Positions 36,101 to 50,100 are shown, counted from the stretch's first letter. The stretch is DNA of 64,000 nt from Lingula anatina (GCF_001039355.2 NW_019774025.1:137626-201625); one strand, 5' to 3'. Notes: a model not told the origin generated them from the sequence alone. Program-made: numbers and translations.

Positions 36101-36943
36101 ACTGATAATATGCATCATTCTGGGCTGCGGCCTTACGTGTATATAATAGCAGCTCTGATGAAAAAAAATCTGCTATACACAGCTAATCGACCTGCGCGTT
36201 AATGTACATGTAAACGGCTGCAAGAACACGACAGCCATGACGCGTGTCATATATGCGTTGGTAACTTCGTGTCCAAGAAAGTGTTCACAATTAACCTAAA
36301 ACAGATTAACACGCCTCTTCCTAGCTTTGAGTAGAATACAGATAACCTGATGATTATACGAGTACGATGGAGACAAGAGAAAGCTTGTCAATCTGTGAAT
36401 CCGATCGCATTCAGCGAGAGTCCCCGTGGAGTTAGTGCGCAGTAGTACGATGGATTCATTGTTAAAGCAGCCTAAACACACCTAAGTATTCTATCGTGCG
36501 CATATGTTATTCGCTTCTTATTATCTATATACATTTTTAAAGGTTGTTTAAAATGCTGCATAATTATGTGTGCTCGTTTTCTGTGTGTTTGCTTGTACTA
36601 GTATGTGTGCATGTCTGTGAAAATGATCTTACCCTTTAAAATACAATCTCCACATGATATTTGCAGTACTGCCAAATCCAACAATAAACGTGCTAGTATA
36701 ATCTCTCCATAGCTCACTGGACATAAATGGCCAGTAGATCTTTAGTCCAAACCACTGCCCAAAGACCTGAAATATACAAACATTAGACCAGTGTTATTCT
36801 AGGGTATCTTGAAGATGTGGGAATATTTTACAGAAGAATTTTAGCCTGAAGACGGTTTAAATTTTATGAACCAATAAAAAGAAAAATACGAAGTAATCGA
36901 AGAACAATAATTTTGGAAAAAATCTACATTAATGTCAAGTCTG

Positions 36944-37022
<79 letters not shown>

Positions 37023-37443
37023 TTCATAACCACTCCTTTCCCTCCTCAACTGTCTACCCTAAATTAATATCTTTTTTAGATAAAAGGAATTTGAAACCAG
37101 CTGGGTGTACAACTTAGCTGTACACGTAGTAGACTTTTAGTCCAGGTGGATTAATTGTAATCCAACTACTTAAAGAAACCATATGCATATATGTTTAATA
37201 AACATAGGCAGTGTTGCGAACTGATGTTCACTTATTTTAGGTTCGATCCTACGCTAAGTTTATATTTTAAATTTTAAATGAAACGGATGCTAGAATCGAA
37301 ATCCCGACTATAGAACGAGAAAAGTTACTCACCTTCCTAGGCTCAAAATTCTCAATAGATGTAGAAGGCACACAGCCAAACAGGGATCCTTCTACCGAAA
37401 CAGCGCAGGCACAGACAAAGGCGAGGAGGCAGACGACACGCAT
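33115..37443 (-). CDS. secreted lipocalin (apolipoprotein D-like)
   Basis: Five minus-strand exons join in frame: 37443-37333, 36766-36633, 34906-34824 (or its twin 34085-34003), 33621-33385 and 33128-33115 with TGA. The product is 192 residues, normal for the family. Residues 1-19 are a signal peptide (MRVVCLLAFVCACAVSVEG). NFEPRKVFGQWFG (residues 32-44) is the first lipocalin conserved region with its GxW. STDYENYAVTY near residue 121 is the second (TDYxxY). A helix with LSRT-like WSRTKTLP follows, and the protein ends ACPF with the usual late Cys. Lipocalins carry small hydrophobic ligands in a beta barrel. Phases are 0, 2, 1, 1 and fit only if one copy of exon 3 is used. Exon 4 has a second possible acceptor that adds eight residues (start 33645). 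The last acceptor has a strong pyrimidine tract. Confidence 0.85.
33671..33790. mobile_element. MITE family D, partial
   Basis: CTCCTACCGGATGCCCTATG and TTTTGATTGAACATATAGGG match the left half of the element at 26603. The right inverted repeat is missing. It lies in the lipocalin intron just before exon 4. Confidence 0.5.
33725..34535. repeat. direct duplication, copy 1 (contains lipocalin exon 3 twin)
   Basis: About 811 bases match 34541-35356 with few differences. It includes lipocalin exon 3 (34003-34085), a GA microsatellite and a family A hairpin at 34271-34497. It is followed by an N at 34536, so it may be an unmerged haplotype copy. Confidence 0.85.
34003..34085 (-). other. lipocalin exon 3, alternative twin
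   Basis: 83 bases with acceptor TTCAAG and donor GTAGGT encode APAYDECVMNAETIQFSGTL and seven more residues. It differs from the exon at 34824-34906 by A to E and L to F. The phase is 2 in and 1 out, so joining both twins would shift the frame; they can only be used one at a time. Confidence 0.7.
34541..35356. repeat. direct duplication, copy 2
   Basis: This is the second copy of the 0.8-kb segment with lipocalin exon 3 (34824-34906) and a family A hairpin (35093-35320). It ends at TTTCCTACTTTCGTGA as copy 1 does, and then continues into unique sequence. Confidence 0.85.
35505..35725. mobile_element. foldback element, family A
   Basis: Arms CCAATCCCACAGATATTTAG and CTAAAT-type CTGTGGGAACCCAGTCTT are complementary. 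The interior has GAGGAGTCTCAC, TGTCAGCTTAATCGGCTTAA and AAGCTGTAAGGGGG. It is a separate insertion from the two in the duplicated segments and lies in lipocalin intron 2. Confidence 0.75.
36297..36475. mobile_element. foldback element, family B, partial
   Basis: CAGATTAACACGCCTCTTCC and TCGCATTCAGCGAGAGTCCC match the complete family B element near 55745. The left outer arm is absent. Confidence 0.55.
36944..37020. repeat. TAA and TA compound microsatellite
   Basis: (TAA)n is followed by more than 20 TA units in lipocalin intron 1. Confidence 0.9.
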
Positions 37444-40400
37444 AGCGTTACGATTTGCCAGGACTCAATGAAACAAACAATTGTCGCGGCTGATTTTATG
37501 CCAATACAATTAATACGTCTGATTGTGCAGAGCAGTTCGGTCTATTTAATTTTGTCAAGAAACGGGCTTCAGCAAGTCGGCTAGATCACAACTGAATGGG
37601 AGGAGCAAACGCCAACGATCTTGTTACGTTTGCCAGACCAACCAATAACGCTACTTTCAAAATAGTGCAGTTTCCCAGGGTTATAAAAACACCTAGTTGT
37701 CAATAAATATGACACGTTCTTTTTAAATATTTCAGGTTTTGATCACGTATAATGGCGATATATGGTTGTATGAAATAGTGGGTTGAATCAGGCTGTTTGA
37801 TGCTGAACTTTGGATGAAATAATCAGGTAATATTAACATTTTGAAAATAGACTTTTGTTGCATTTGCAGCAAAAATCCGTTCCAGTGATATTTTCGTACC
37901 AAGAATTCTCCCCGTATGGTTTTGAATTATCGATTTTACTTAAATGAAAGAACCTTTGACTGTATTACAAGGATAGTGTTAACCTTTGCCAAAATCGTGT
38001 GATTTACTTCCTTATATACATTCTCTAGTATAACAGATAAATCCTCAGTGTACAGTGTCTAAATTAATTAACATTATCATACATGTTATCTCATAATTGC
38101 GATTTTGGGGCAAAAATGAAACATCTGTTTCTCAAGTATCTCTTTAGCCCACAAACACCGTTTAAGGTCAATTTAATAACATCATTTATTACCCCAAAAC
38201 CCTGCCAGCAATTTTTCTCAAAAACTTTAGTACATATTTAATCGTTGACAAAGCAAAATAATGCCTTTGTGTAAAGAAAATATGTAATTAGAGGTTCATA
38301 ACACCACAACAAAAACATTTAAGCAACAATTACGGTAGAGGGTTGAAGCTCACAGATTTGTGGTCATCTATGCCAATTTTTGTGATTATATATATATATA
38401 TATATATCAATGTTTGTAAAATACCATTTCAAATAAATGTAATGTTTTAATGCCAGTAGGGTCTACTGGTCTGATGTGCATTTAGATCATTTCTATTCGT
38501 AAAAACAATTTACTGATCCATCTATTTCACAAGATTCTTTTTTTAATCTGTGTATTCATCGAGAAATAATGCTGGTGGGTGTGTTTTTGTACAGTTTATA
38601 AATATAGAGTAAGCAGGAAATCATTCATACACATTTCATTTTTACACCAGCTCAAAAAGTATAAGCGTCATACTAATGATGTTTGTGCAAAAACATGAAG
38701 GTGCTTAAAACATGATGGCGCTAATAATATTCAAATGGTACTTCCTTAAATGATTCCAAAAAAAAATTAAGTAACACGTCATCTGTACTGACCGAGTACT
38801 GACTGAGACTCTACTGGTCTTACAACAAATTTGAACCAACTCGGACAAGCTCTGCCTAATGCTTGGAATGCCTGGAATTTTATTTAAGAATAAACTATAA
38901 AAAACCTGAAAGAAGGAGTGCTTCTCCGCTTGAGAGCCCTGGTAGCAGCCAGAAGAGGCCAAACGTACCACTGACCGCCGCTTTGACTAGGAGCCGATAT
39001 GAATGCCCTTTGTGGAGCGTGTAAGTTTTAAAGTGATGATAATTTGGAAAATATGAAGATTCAAATAGCTTTTTAATGTTTGTTTTATTGCTTGAAGTCA
39101 GCTGTGTATTTTTGTTTGCTTTATTGTTAAATTCAACTTAAGGACTGATGTCACAATGACACCGAAGTGTTGAAAAAAATATTAAAACACGATTTAAATC
39201 TTTGTTTTCACTTTCCAGTCAGAGATATATTATATAATCAAAGAAATATTATAAATATATGGTCATTTGAAAATGAGGTCTGAATAAAGCTATTAGATGC
39301 TGTCGTTAGCATGCGATAATCAGGTAAAAATGACATGTCATACCTAACGCACCGAACCCAAAAATACAAAGTAGTTTGAAGTCTTACGACAAGTGAACAA
39401 GAATGAAATGCATATTTGAATGTATGTAAAAGATTATTTCAAGTAAATGTAATATTTTAATGTCAGCAAGTTCTACTGGTATGATGTGCGAAAAAAACAA
39501 TTCACTGATTCATCTGTTTCATAATGTTTATTTTTATTTATGTATTTATCCATAAGTAATACTGGTGGATGTGTTTTGTTCAGTTTATAAATATGGGAAA
39601 AAAAGAAAGCTATTCATACAAATTTCATTTGGATACAGTTCAAAATGTACTGTATATACGTCGTTCTAATGATGCAAAAAGCCTGAAGGTGCTCAACGTG
39701 AATATTTTTACTTTCCCATTTACCAGATAGTCTTATTTAATTCCAAAACTTATAGCTTTTCGTTTGCTTCTTTGAGGCACCCGCTTTTTAAATATTTCAA
39801 TTAATTGATTACAGCTCTAACTGTGGCCGTTATATTCAGTTCCGAATTTTAAATGATATCTGGGCAGTTAATAATGCTCACGATTATAAAGTAAGTGTTG
39901 AAGTGTTCAAGTGTTGCATTTTTTTTTATCTCAAATATTCTAATTCCAATCACATGTATCCGGGGGTATTTTTTTTTCTCACTGGACCGTCAGACGAAAA
40001 ATAGGTGGGCAACTACTGCGACAGCGAAGATAAAATCTCAACTGTCGCATTCATTTGTAATTTCTCCATGAAAGCTTTTTCCTTCTCGAAAAGGGGCTGA
40101 GATAAGCGATATATTGACATATCTATATGCTAAAGGCCTAACTGGGTGCTGCTAAATTGTGAAGAGGTATTTTTTAAACACAGCATACTATAAGTGCTTA
40201 AGTATTAATATGTTTAGCATTTTGATGAAGAAGCCCAAGATAATAGCGCAAAAAATGAAAGCAATAACGTATAACAGATGCTTTCATGTTTTCATCTATT
40301 TTTTTCTTTTCATCTTATGTGAACGGAAAGCAACTTGTTGTGCCTTTGCCAACGATCGGATCATATATTCAACGGCGGCCGACATTTTGACCTCACGATT

Positions 40401-43400
40401 CAAAGATTTGTGAGTTTGACGCATCCCCTTAACTGACGGAGCGTTTTTTTACCCATTTTGATCTTCTACACAAATTTGATGACTTCTAATAGATCCTGCC
40501 AGGCATCCAGCACAATGCTATAGCTCTTATCTACAAAAAGTCTTGAGTTAGGAACAGACAAAAAACGTAGCCTTGAACATGTGTATCCATTTGCTTGGCA
40601 CGCAAGCGAACACAATAAACGAGCGCTGAAAGTGGCAAGACGACGTCATTGCATTGGTTGCGTAGTGCTGGAACCAAACTCCGAAATTAATAAAGATTTC
40701 GGTCTCCATAACAAATTGACACAAGCGGTTACAATTACGTCTTGTAGACATTACCGATTATCTTTTTCTTCTCAAGAGCTTTTAAGCTATGTACAGACCT
40801 ATCTGTAGTGCGCAATTGCAACAAGTATTGGCACGATTTATTTATTTTTTATATTTTGTGTTCTAAGAAGGTGAAAGTCACAGCTGAGCATCCGAAGATT
40901 ATTTGTCATGTTTATTTGATGATTTGCAATTTAAATCGTTGATGATGAATCAATATCATTACAAATGTGTTAACTGTGATATATTAATGACGAGGGAGGT
41001 TTCATTCCACGCTGAAGGCTAAAGTTTTAAATAGGTATTGCCAATAGTGTAACGAACACCAGAGTTGCCCTCTTTCCCATATGTTACATGAAACGAAAAT
41101 ACGCAAGTTTAAAGTGCGTTTTCAGTAGCAATAAACCTGAAGATTTGAGACAACTTGTTTCAGTGCCAATGAAATAATTAGGAAGCAATAAATAAAATAG
41201 CTGTATCCCCCTGTACCTCTTTGAGAATGCATTATAATGTCAAACAAGCTTACTCAGTGAATTTGACACGTCTGCGGATAGACGTTGAGTGAATAGCCAG
41301 ATCAATCAATGCTAGACAGCAAAACTGTATGCTTTTTTCCTTTTCAATGCCGATAAAATTACATCACAGACCAGCTTGGTTACAATAATTCTCCGACGGC
41401 GCATTAAGTTTATTGGTCTGGGACTAGTTCTATTACCATGCATTTCTTAATTGTTTATTTTCTTGCGCATTTAATTGGTATCAAAATTCCAAAAGTCGGG
41501 GATTTAAATACGGATCAGTGGGGGAACCCAGACACACATGTATAAAGGTTACTTTAAACTCTTCTTTGTTTTATTTCTTCTTTTTTAGAGTTCTTATACA
41601 GTATCATGTCACAGTTAGTGTAACTGAAACTCTGTTAAGTTAAAAAAAGAAAGAGAGAGAGAGACAGAAATATTTATGTGAAAACTGCGTACATCTTTCG
41701 TGGGGAAATGTAAACGTCCAAATGCCACGTCTGTCAACGAAAAGTATTACGACAAAAGTCAAGTAGGCTGCGTGCGGTATTTTAAAAGAAATAAATAACG
41801 ATTATGACAATGTATACAAGATTACATAGAATGAACCATACGGAGAAATTTATAGTCGTCATCAAAAAACTACAGCACTTCCAGAGTAATAAGGCTGGGC
41901 ATAAATTTACAATATATACAAGCAACCTCGTGAAGTCTTTAGTTTGACGATGTGTTATTCCATATACTGTGACCACGTCTTAGTCATTGTGATACTGAAT
42001 AATAAAAAGAACACAGAAATTACTGTTTATTCACAAGATCTGGATTGTTTCAAGAAATAAAAGAATTACCGAACAAAATCTCTACGTTAATGTATTTCTA
42101 GCATGCAAATAATAGGCTAGATACGATAGCAGCATTTCGTTACGTTGCTTTAAATGTCACTGAACGACGGCTTTAGGTTATCAAATTTCTATTCCTGAAC
42201 TATTTCCCAAATGGTTTGCTTTATTTTTGTACCAAGAGTAATGTTAGAAGTAGACACCAATCACTAAACATGAACGATAGGACAAAAATACATGTAGAAC
42301 GCATGCATCGGATTTTACATAGGTCCTAAATGAAATTAATTTTTTTGAAGATCGCTTTATTGAAATTATATGAGCTTGAATTTTAAAGCCGGCGGGGGGG
42401 GGGGAGCGGGGCGGCAAGGCCTTTTCTTCCTAAAATACTGGAACTAATCGATTACAATAGCTAGGTGCAGGAGCCGGGGAGTGGGGTGGGGGTGGAAGGT
42501 GCTTTTCAACCACGCAACCATAACGCAAGAAGCAGTGGTTTATGGAGAATATACACACCCCTCAATTTTTCCTGAGTGATGACCCCCGCCCCATCCATCT
42601 CCCCATCCCCCTTAAGATTTGCTTCCCACGCACACGCCGGTGTAACGAAACTGAGGGTCTGTGTAACAGAAAGTCCGCCCTCCATTAAGTTATAATAGTA
42701 AGGGTTAGCCTGACCAAAGGGCGAGGCTTACCTGTGCAAATGAATGGGAAGCGGACTCTATATCATGGGGCTCTGCAACATTACACCGGGCTCACATGGA
42801 AGTAAGACAAAGAAGAAGGTGGCAGTCATCGGGCGTTGGTTTTATGTTAGCTAACTTATATGCACGTAAAATTAAAACTACTGATATTTACTTTGCTTTC
42901 AGGAGTGGGGCACATACGGAAACCATACAACGATCTTTCGTTGTCAAAAAAGCCAGACGGTTCGTTAAGATTTTTCCGTGAGTTCTAAAGATCGGTACAT
43001 GCCTCAAAATGAATTTGTTGACTGATGTTTTTAGTCACCCTGTAGATTCGGTGGTGTCTATTTTTTAATACCCACATTTTATTTTTGAAATTTCAACACT
43101 GAGAATATATAGCAGCAGGGTGAAAAAGGAATAAAAAAACGTCTGGTAAATATCTAAACTGCTTTTTAACCCATTAATCTTAGGGTCTGAGAGGAAACCA
43201 CGTAGGTGATACATGTAACTGTATGTTCACGCTGGTGGAATTCATGCCACTGAAAATCAAAGCAGTCGAAAAAACAACAAGAGATATTTCTCTTTGAATC
43301 CAGACCCAGGGAAACAATCCACGTGCTGCAAGGACTCTGGTATTTGAAAAAGCATGTTTCTAAAAAAAATTAACATTTGCCAACCATAACTACATGAATT

Positions 43401-44051
43401 TATTCATCATTTGGTAAGTCCATTACAGTTAAGTAATCGCGTGCAATCTGCAATTGCTTTATAGATATAAAAAGAAGCATTTAAAGATATCTGCCTGAAT
43501 ATAAAAAGTAGAAGAGTCATCAACTCTCTTTGAGCGGTTTTTTTTTTTTTTTTTTTTTTTAAGCGACATGATCAACTCCTAACATTCTGACTACCATGCA
43601 TTTGGTGATATAGTGCACTGCTTTGCGATCTTTACTTTCTCCAAGCAGTGTGATTGAATTAACAAGCATAAGATCAGATGTTTTAGAAAAAAACTTAACT
43701 GATAACAACATTTGGCATGTCATGCAGCAAGAATGCTTTAAACCATGAAAGAAATAAACCAATTCCGATTAGGCTGCATGGGATATAATGAGGTAAGATT
43801 ACGAAGTTGAAATTCAAATTAGAAACTTAACAAGCACGATAATTGCACGCCGCGCGGACTACTTATGCAAACAGACATCAACTGCGCTCATACAATAAAA
43901 AAATTCAAACCAACTTCCTTACTCTCAAAGAAGAAATTGAATTGAATAATAATTAAAATATGATCCATCCCAAATACAATTCATCAATCAAAAATCCCTT
44001 TCTCTCCTTCTTGGCTCCGAATTCCAATTCCAATTATCCTTCCTTTATTTC
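37444..44051. other. gene-poor stretch
   Basis: I find no supported gene in these 6.6 kb. Two diverged copies of a block lie about 1 kb apart (about 38420-38720 and 39420-39720), sharing TTTTAATG, TCTACTGGT, TGATGTGC and GTTCAGTTTATAAATA-like text. Open frames such as 38705-38971 (minus) and 40159-40413 (plus) lack coding features I can recognise. A TA microsatellite lies at about 38388-38410 and a poly-G near 42395. Confidence 0.5.
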
Positions 44052-47000
44052 TTATTTTTTCCACATACGAAACATAGTCTGGCTCTGTATGTTGAACATG
44101 CACATATCAGAGCCATACCCAGACACGCCCCCTGTCACTTGCAAGCTTGCTGTCATGGTAACGGGACCTGCGTCCGAGGCTCTGTAGTTACGCCACTCAC
44201 AGACACGCTTGCAGGTGCGGCTCATTATTGTGCCAGGACCCGCATAGTAACGGCCAACCCCGGGGGATACGGCTCCAAGCTTGGTATCCGTTAATCTGAA
44301 ACAAAAAACGAAATTATTTTTCATCAGTACAAATTATTATTTCCTGTATATTTAATTGAGTATATTGAATATATTAAATGTGCCCACCGCCCCATTTTGA
44401 CAAGAATGCTAATTTCATTCGCACAAAAATAGTTTCACTCTATGCAGCAAACATTGGAAGAAATATGTACACGTTTTTATTATATAGGCCTACTGCAACT
44501 TACGCTTCAGCTAGCGATAAACTACAGCATACAATAAGTGAAACTAGACTGCAATACTATTACACGAGACAACGCTACATGTATAGCTCATGTTATCTGT
44601 TTTTACATTGTCAAAGGTATCCCAAACTTTAAAGTGTAAAGTTTATATGCATTCTAGGTATCATCTCTTGAGAAAAATTGTCTCATTTTCTGTTAAGCCC
44701 ATCTGTGCCCAAACACTTAAGCCTTGTTTCATATCATTTAGCATTCTTATTGCCAACAGTGCTGATTTAAGGCAAAGAAATTTTAAAATTAAAAAAAAAT
44801 AAGAAATTTAAAAATACACGAACACGTATTACTATGATGATGCATCTACCAAATAAACATGATTGACAAACATGATAAACAAAAATGATTAATTTATTAA
44901 TTAAATCAAAAATTAAAAAGAAAACGGTGTATTCCAAATGAAATGATTTTGTTAGTACTGCGTCTTTTTTTTTCTTTTTTTGGACGCCGGTGCTTTCGGT
45001 GTCATCTATACCAGAGTTTAAACAATGAGAACGACGAATTTCATCGCAATATTTGCTGAAGCCACTTTAAAACAACCCCGATTTTCAAACATACATGTAT
45101 TTTGATACAGTATAAAAAGACTTTTGCAGAATTGTTAAAGCTCCCAGTTAAATTTGATAATTTTTCTGTAATTTCCTCATTGATACACTCTCTCCCCAAA
45201 AAGACAGTATTTTTTAAATGATATAATATCAGTCAAAAATAAATTTTGCCTCAAACAAAATGTTTGATATACATGTATGTTATTACGTTTGATGGTTATG
45301 TATATATACATCACTTCTCTATGGTTAAGATACATATTTTAAGACTTATAAAAATTGAATAGGCCTAAACCGCGTCTAGTATATTCAAGATCAGTAAAAA
45401 TTCATCAGAAAACAAATTTTGTAAAAGTGTTTCCAATTATCGAATGATGTGAAATCGTATAGGTCTTGAAAGGAAAAAGTAAAAAAACGTGGCAAAATCT
45501 CTTTTTAGCGGATTTGTCCGTCAACAGAATAACGGTTGTGCTCTAGATAACCCACGTACAATTTATTGTATTTTTTTCAAGAGGACAAACACTATCAAAT
45601 GATAGCAACAATGATAAATAGACACGTAATAAAGATAAAAAAATTAACTTGCAACACGAACGTATAGAGGGTACGACTTAAATTAACTTTCATATTAAAA
45701 ACAGTGGACTCATTACAAAGGAAAGTGAATATTTGACTCTCGTCATTGACGCCCGAATTTTGTGTCATATTTTCATAATTCTGACTTGCACCATTACTTA
45801 CTTTTCTTTATACAATAGAGTCCCCCATGTGGAAAGGCCTCAACAATTATAAAGTGACATGAAGCAGCTATGCAAATATTACACAAAATGTACCATTGAC
45901 ATGACCAAAATTTTCTCAATTTTAGTGGAATGACCTAATGCCAATAACCTTCGACCCAAGAGAATGGCACACTATTTACTTGTACTACATAATTCGATCC
46001 GCCGGAATCGGTGCCAATTCACTAATAGACAGGGTTGTATGAAACACATCATTTGTATTTCGCTACGTATCTGTGTTAATACTTTTCCACACTTTGATGT
46101 CAGATTGATCATGTTTAACAGAAAACAAGTTAGTTTTTTAACATTTTGAAAAGAAAAAATGTTCCTAACAGGTATATCAAGCATCAAATTCATATTGTTT
46201 AACACAATTTTTTATCGTTCTATACCTGTAATGAATCGTTCCCTGAACCGGCATGTTGTTCTTGCTGTTGTCAATAGTATACGAGTAGCAGCCGCAAATG
46301 CACCCTTGTCCTCCTGTCCTTCCGACCATCACAGTTTGTTGTGGACACATTGCCTGCACCGAGCACTGCAGCTTGGCTCCCATGGGCCCCAACTGACGGC
46401 TGGGTTGACCTCGAGACTGCCCGAATGTTGGCCTCTGTCCTCCTGCCTGACTGACCACCTGCCTTCCTCGGCTATACTGTCCCCTTGTCTGCCCCTGTTG
46501 CATGGCCTGGTAAGTCTGGCCAAATTGTGTTCCCATCTGGCTACTTTGGCTGTACTGACCACGCGGTTGATCCTGGACCTGGCCGAACGGTGGGATCTGA
46601 ACGCTCTGCTGACTGACCACCTGGCTGCCCTGACTGTATTGTCCACTTGTTTGACCCATTTGTTGTGTCTGGTAAGATTGGTCGTATTGTCCTCTTAACT
46701 GTCCTCTAGGTTGGCGCTGAGGCTGGCCGAATGGTGTAAGTTGACTGCCCATCTGACTCATCTGACTGCCCATCTGACTCATCTGACTCATCTGACTGCC
46801 CATCTGACTCATTTGACTGCTCATTTGACTACCCAACTGACTGGTCATCTGACTGCTCTGGCTAGGTTGACCCCTGGTCTGGCTGGTCATTTGTTTGGTC
46901 CAGTCATACTGACCGCCACCCTGGTACGTCTGGGCATACTGTCCAGTTCCTGCCAGCATATTTTGACCAGTCTTTAAGGGTGCGGCTTGCGGCTGCCATG

Positions 47001-47157
47001 CCTGACCGCCACCGGACATCTGACTTTGGCTGAACTGACTGGCCTGTCCGGTCTGCTCGCTCCAATGCTGACCGCTTGTTAGTGTCATCTGACCCATTCC
47101 GCTAGCCATTCCAATGATGACCAACAAGGATAAGACGCAGCAAAGGAAAAACGCCAT
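44052..47157 (-). CDS. secreted Gln/Gly/Ser/Met-rich repeat protein, family unknown
   Basis: Two minus-strand exons, 47157-46226 and 44295-44052, join in matching phase (AG|A) to give 391 residues. Residues 1-20 are a signal peptide (MAFFLCCVLSLLVIIGMASG). Residues 21-260 are low-complexity: short SQM/GSQ repeats at about 101-140, then two longer imperfect units with GQYSQ, QVVSQ and PFGQ at about 151-250. From residue 261 a Cys-containing domain follows (QCSVQAMC, then GCICGC at 285-290), ending with exon 2 (RTCKRVCEWRNY, then SDMC). I count eight Cys. AATAAA overlaps or follows the stop within about 10 bases. The architecture resembles secreted structural proteins such as shell-matrix, byssal or mucus proteins, but I recognise no family. 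Antisense open frames here are shadows of the repetitive codons. Confidence 0.8.
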
Positions 47158-50100
47158 GTCGGTTTCTTTTAAAGTTGTTCCGCTGTTATTCCCAGACGGC
47201 GGTCTAATTTACTAATACCGAGCACAGACGTTTCAAAGTCTACGGAGGAACGTCGAGTGAAGGAACGCCACTAAAAACTGCAGATAAGCGTCTCCGAATG
47301 AATAGAGCGTAGACGCGTCCAGCGGAAGTTGCTTGCAACACACCCACACTTTTCCTGTGCTTAAGTGTCTCCTTAAAGTTACGACATGACTTCTGAAGAG
47401 TAGATCTGTGCCACGAAACATATGGTCTACAGCAACTCGGGCAAGATTCAAAGTGATATTCAATACCGAACACTGGAATTATGAACTTTATTCCTGCAGT
47501 AGGCCTCGTACGACGTGGGCGATACAAGCCTATTGCTGGTGATAACTTTTTTAGTACATGAGAGTTTAGTTAACTGGAGAATCCGGGTCTTATTTGGGGG
47601 GGGGGGGATGATGGGTGCTGCGTGTCCTATTTTTGAATCGTGTACGCATTCAGAAAAAAAAGACGATTACAGAGTCAAAATCAACTAGATTAGCACTTAC
47701 ACTTATAAAATATTTCGACCAGTTAAAGCAAAAAGTTGGCCTGAGTGTATTTCACTGTTCATGCAAAATTGAACTTTTTTTTATTACGTACGTTAAATTA
47801 CTTAAACGTTAAATATTTACATACTTAAAGGCTCTCGCCTTATTTTAGAATGCACATTGGATACACTGATAGTTTTGATTTCATTCCTTTCATTTGTTTA
47901 GTAAACGCAGTCTTAAGCTTGGGATGAAGTATGCTGTAATGATCTCTCAGTCGGAGACACTGGTATTGAAAGTGGGTATCTCATAAAAAATAACGACGAG
48001 TAAAACTGCTGAGGAAATGTAAATGATTGACTGAAGAATGAATAAAGGCGGGTTTTGAAATCAATACCATGTGGTAAAATTTTCTTGCTTGTGTCATTCT
48101 ATAAACGATTCGTAATGGGACTCCCGCGAAGATGCCGTAAAGTTTACAAATGATTTAGTTGTGTGCCAGAACACCAACAGCAATTTTGATTTTTTTCTGA
48201 AGCACACAACTGTTCTTGCATCTCCACTTAAGAGCTTAAAAATTCAAAGGTGGATCCATGGGTGCAATATTCCACCACCCCCTCCCCACCTTTAGAGGAA
48301 CAAATGCACCCTCTTTTCCACCCTGCAAAACAATATAACAAGTGACACGAGACAAAACCAAGCACAATTTCCACCCCTTTGTTATACGTATTTTAGAAAA
48401 AGTGCCCTCGGCTCTTAAATAATTTTATATTTGCCTAAAGAAGAGGAGCTAAGGATGTTTTATACATTAGCCAGCTGTCAGATAGAATTTGAATGATTTG
48501 TTCATTAATAAACATGACTAATCAGTGTATGCATATTAGTCATACATTGTATTCCACCTCCAAGAAATCTGTCCATATTTTTAATGAGGCTTGGTAAGAA
48601 AAAAATGACAAATTAATGTATAAAGTACAAGTAATACAACCCAACGATAGAAGATTAAGAGTAAAATCTTTTTATTGTTTAATTAATGTAATTTTATATC
48701 TCTTAATTTATTTTCTTTAGGGAAAAAGCATGTTCCGTGCTACTCCTCTCTCTCAGCAAACAGACATCTTTGTATGAACACTAATTAAATAATCCACCTG
48801 CATGCAGCAAAACTAAAGAACGGTACTTCTCGTTATGTTTAAAAATAAGGACAAAATGTTATTCCTATTCTTGTAAAAATACTGGGGTATATTGCTTTGA
48901 AATCTATTAATTCTGTCGAGCAAATTGAGCTGTGGTTAAAAACCACCCTTGTGTCTTATTGTCAACATCTTCAATCTTTCTTGTAAGATGTAATGGTTAT
49001 AAAGCAATTCAATACAGTCGATCACAGCATAGTTGAATAGTTTTTTTCTGTCAGGTCCATTACTGCAAGGACGTGTCTCTACCGTCTTCGTTTTTTTTTT
49101 TTTTTTTTTTTTTTTGATAAAATCATATTTCTTGTGCGTCTGTACCAAATCGGAAATAGATAAAAGAGCAACGTATCTTAATTCTGAAATAAATTGTTTG
49201 ATTTAAAAGTCCCCGGAAATACGGTGAGTACGATGGATCACACTTCGTTGTTAGCTCAATCATGAGCCAAGTAGAAGACGAATACGGGATGACGTGATCC
49301 ATAAAGCTGTTCTTCTCTTTCTTTGTGCCTGGCGAGTATTTTAATCAAAATATACTGGTCTGCCAAGAGGGAAGTCCTTTTCTGTGCTGGCTTTTTTCAA
49401 ACGTTCGGCAGTGTCGCAATAAATAAGCATTTTGTAGACTTTATGCAATCCCGTTTACTACCCAATAAACAGTTCAAAATCTATAAACCACCGGGACTCA
49501 GTATCTCGTTATCTTTCTTATGTGGACAATCTGATATAGAATAGTCTCCTTACTGTGTCGTATCTCTGTATAATATGACCTTCATGTATCACATTTTCTT
49601 AATGCATTGTTCTCAGTCTTTTTAGTCTGTTTATTATACTTCAGCGGTGAAGAAGTCACTGGAAACAGAACTTGCAGCTGAAAGACGCTATTATAGAGGT
49701 CACAACCTGCACTGTTTTAAATCAAACGTTTTAAGATTAACCCCAGGAAGTGGGCTGCCGGTTCTTTTTGTGACGGCTTGGCTACGCCGCGTGGGGACGT
49801 CTTTATTTTTCAGCTGGGTCCCCCACACACGCTATACAGGGAGTAATTAAATGTCTTAAGTACACGTTAGACTTTTTGCAGAGAAAATATTTTTTTCTTG
49901 TTTTAGCAATTGCGTTTCCTTAATATATGCAACTCCAACTCAATAGCGTTGGTCATATCAGTCCGAGTGACCAGTGGTGTACCCTCTACCAGGCCACAGA
50001 TTGTTTTTTTTTCACTAGATATTCACGGATAATGTCTTTTAACGGTGGCCGGTGGAAAATATGCCTATAATACATGCAGCCCTGGTAGAGAGCACCACTG

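Noticed and set aside
46159-46698. 179-residue plus-strand open frame
   Set aside because: It is the antisense of the repetitive Gln-rich exon. The minus frame has a signal peptide, matching splice phases and a poly-A signal.
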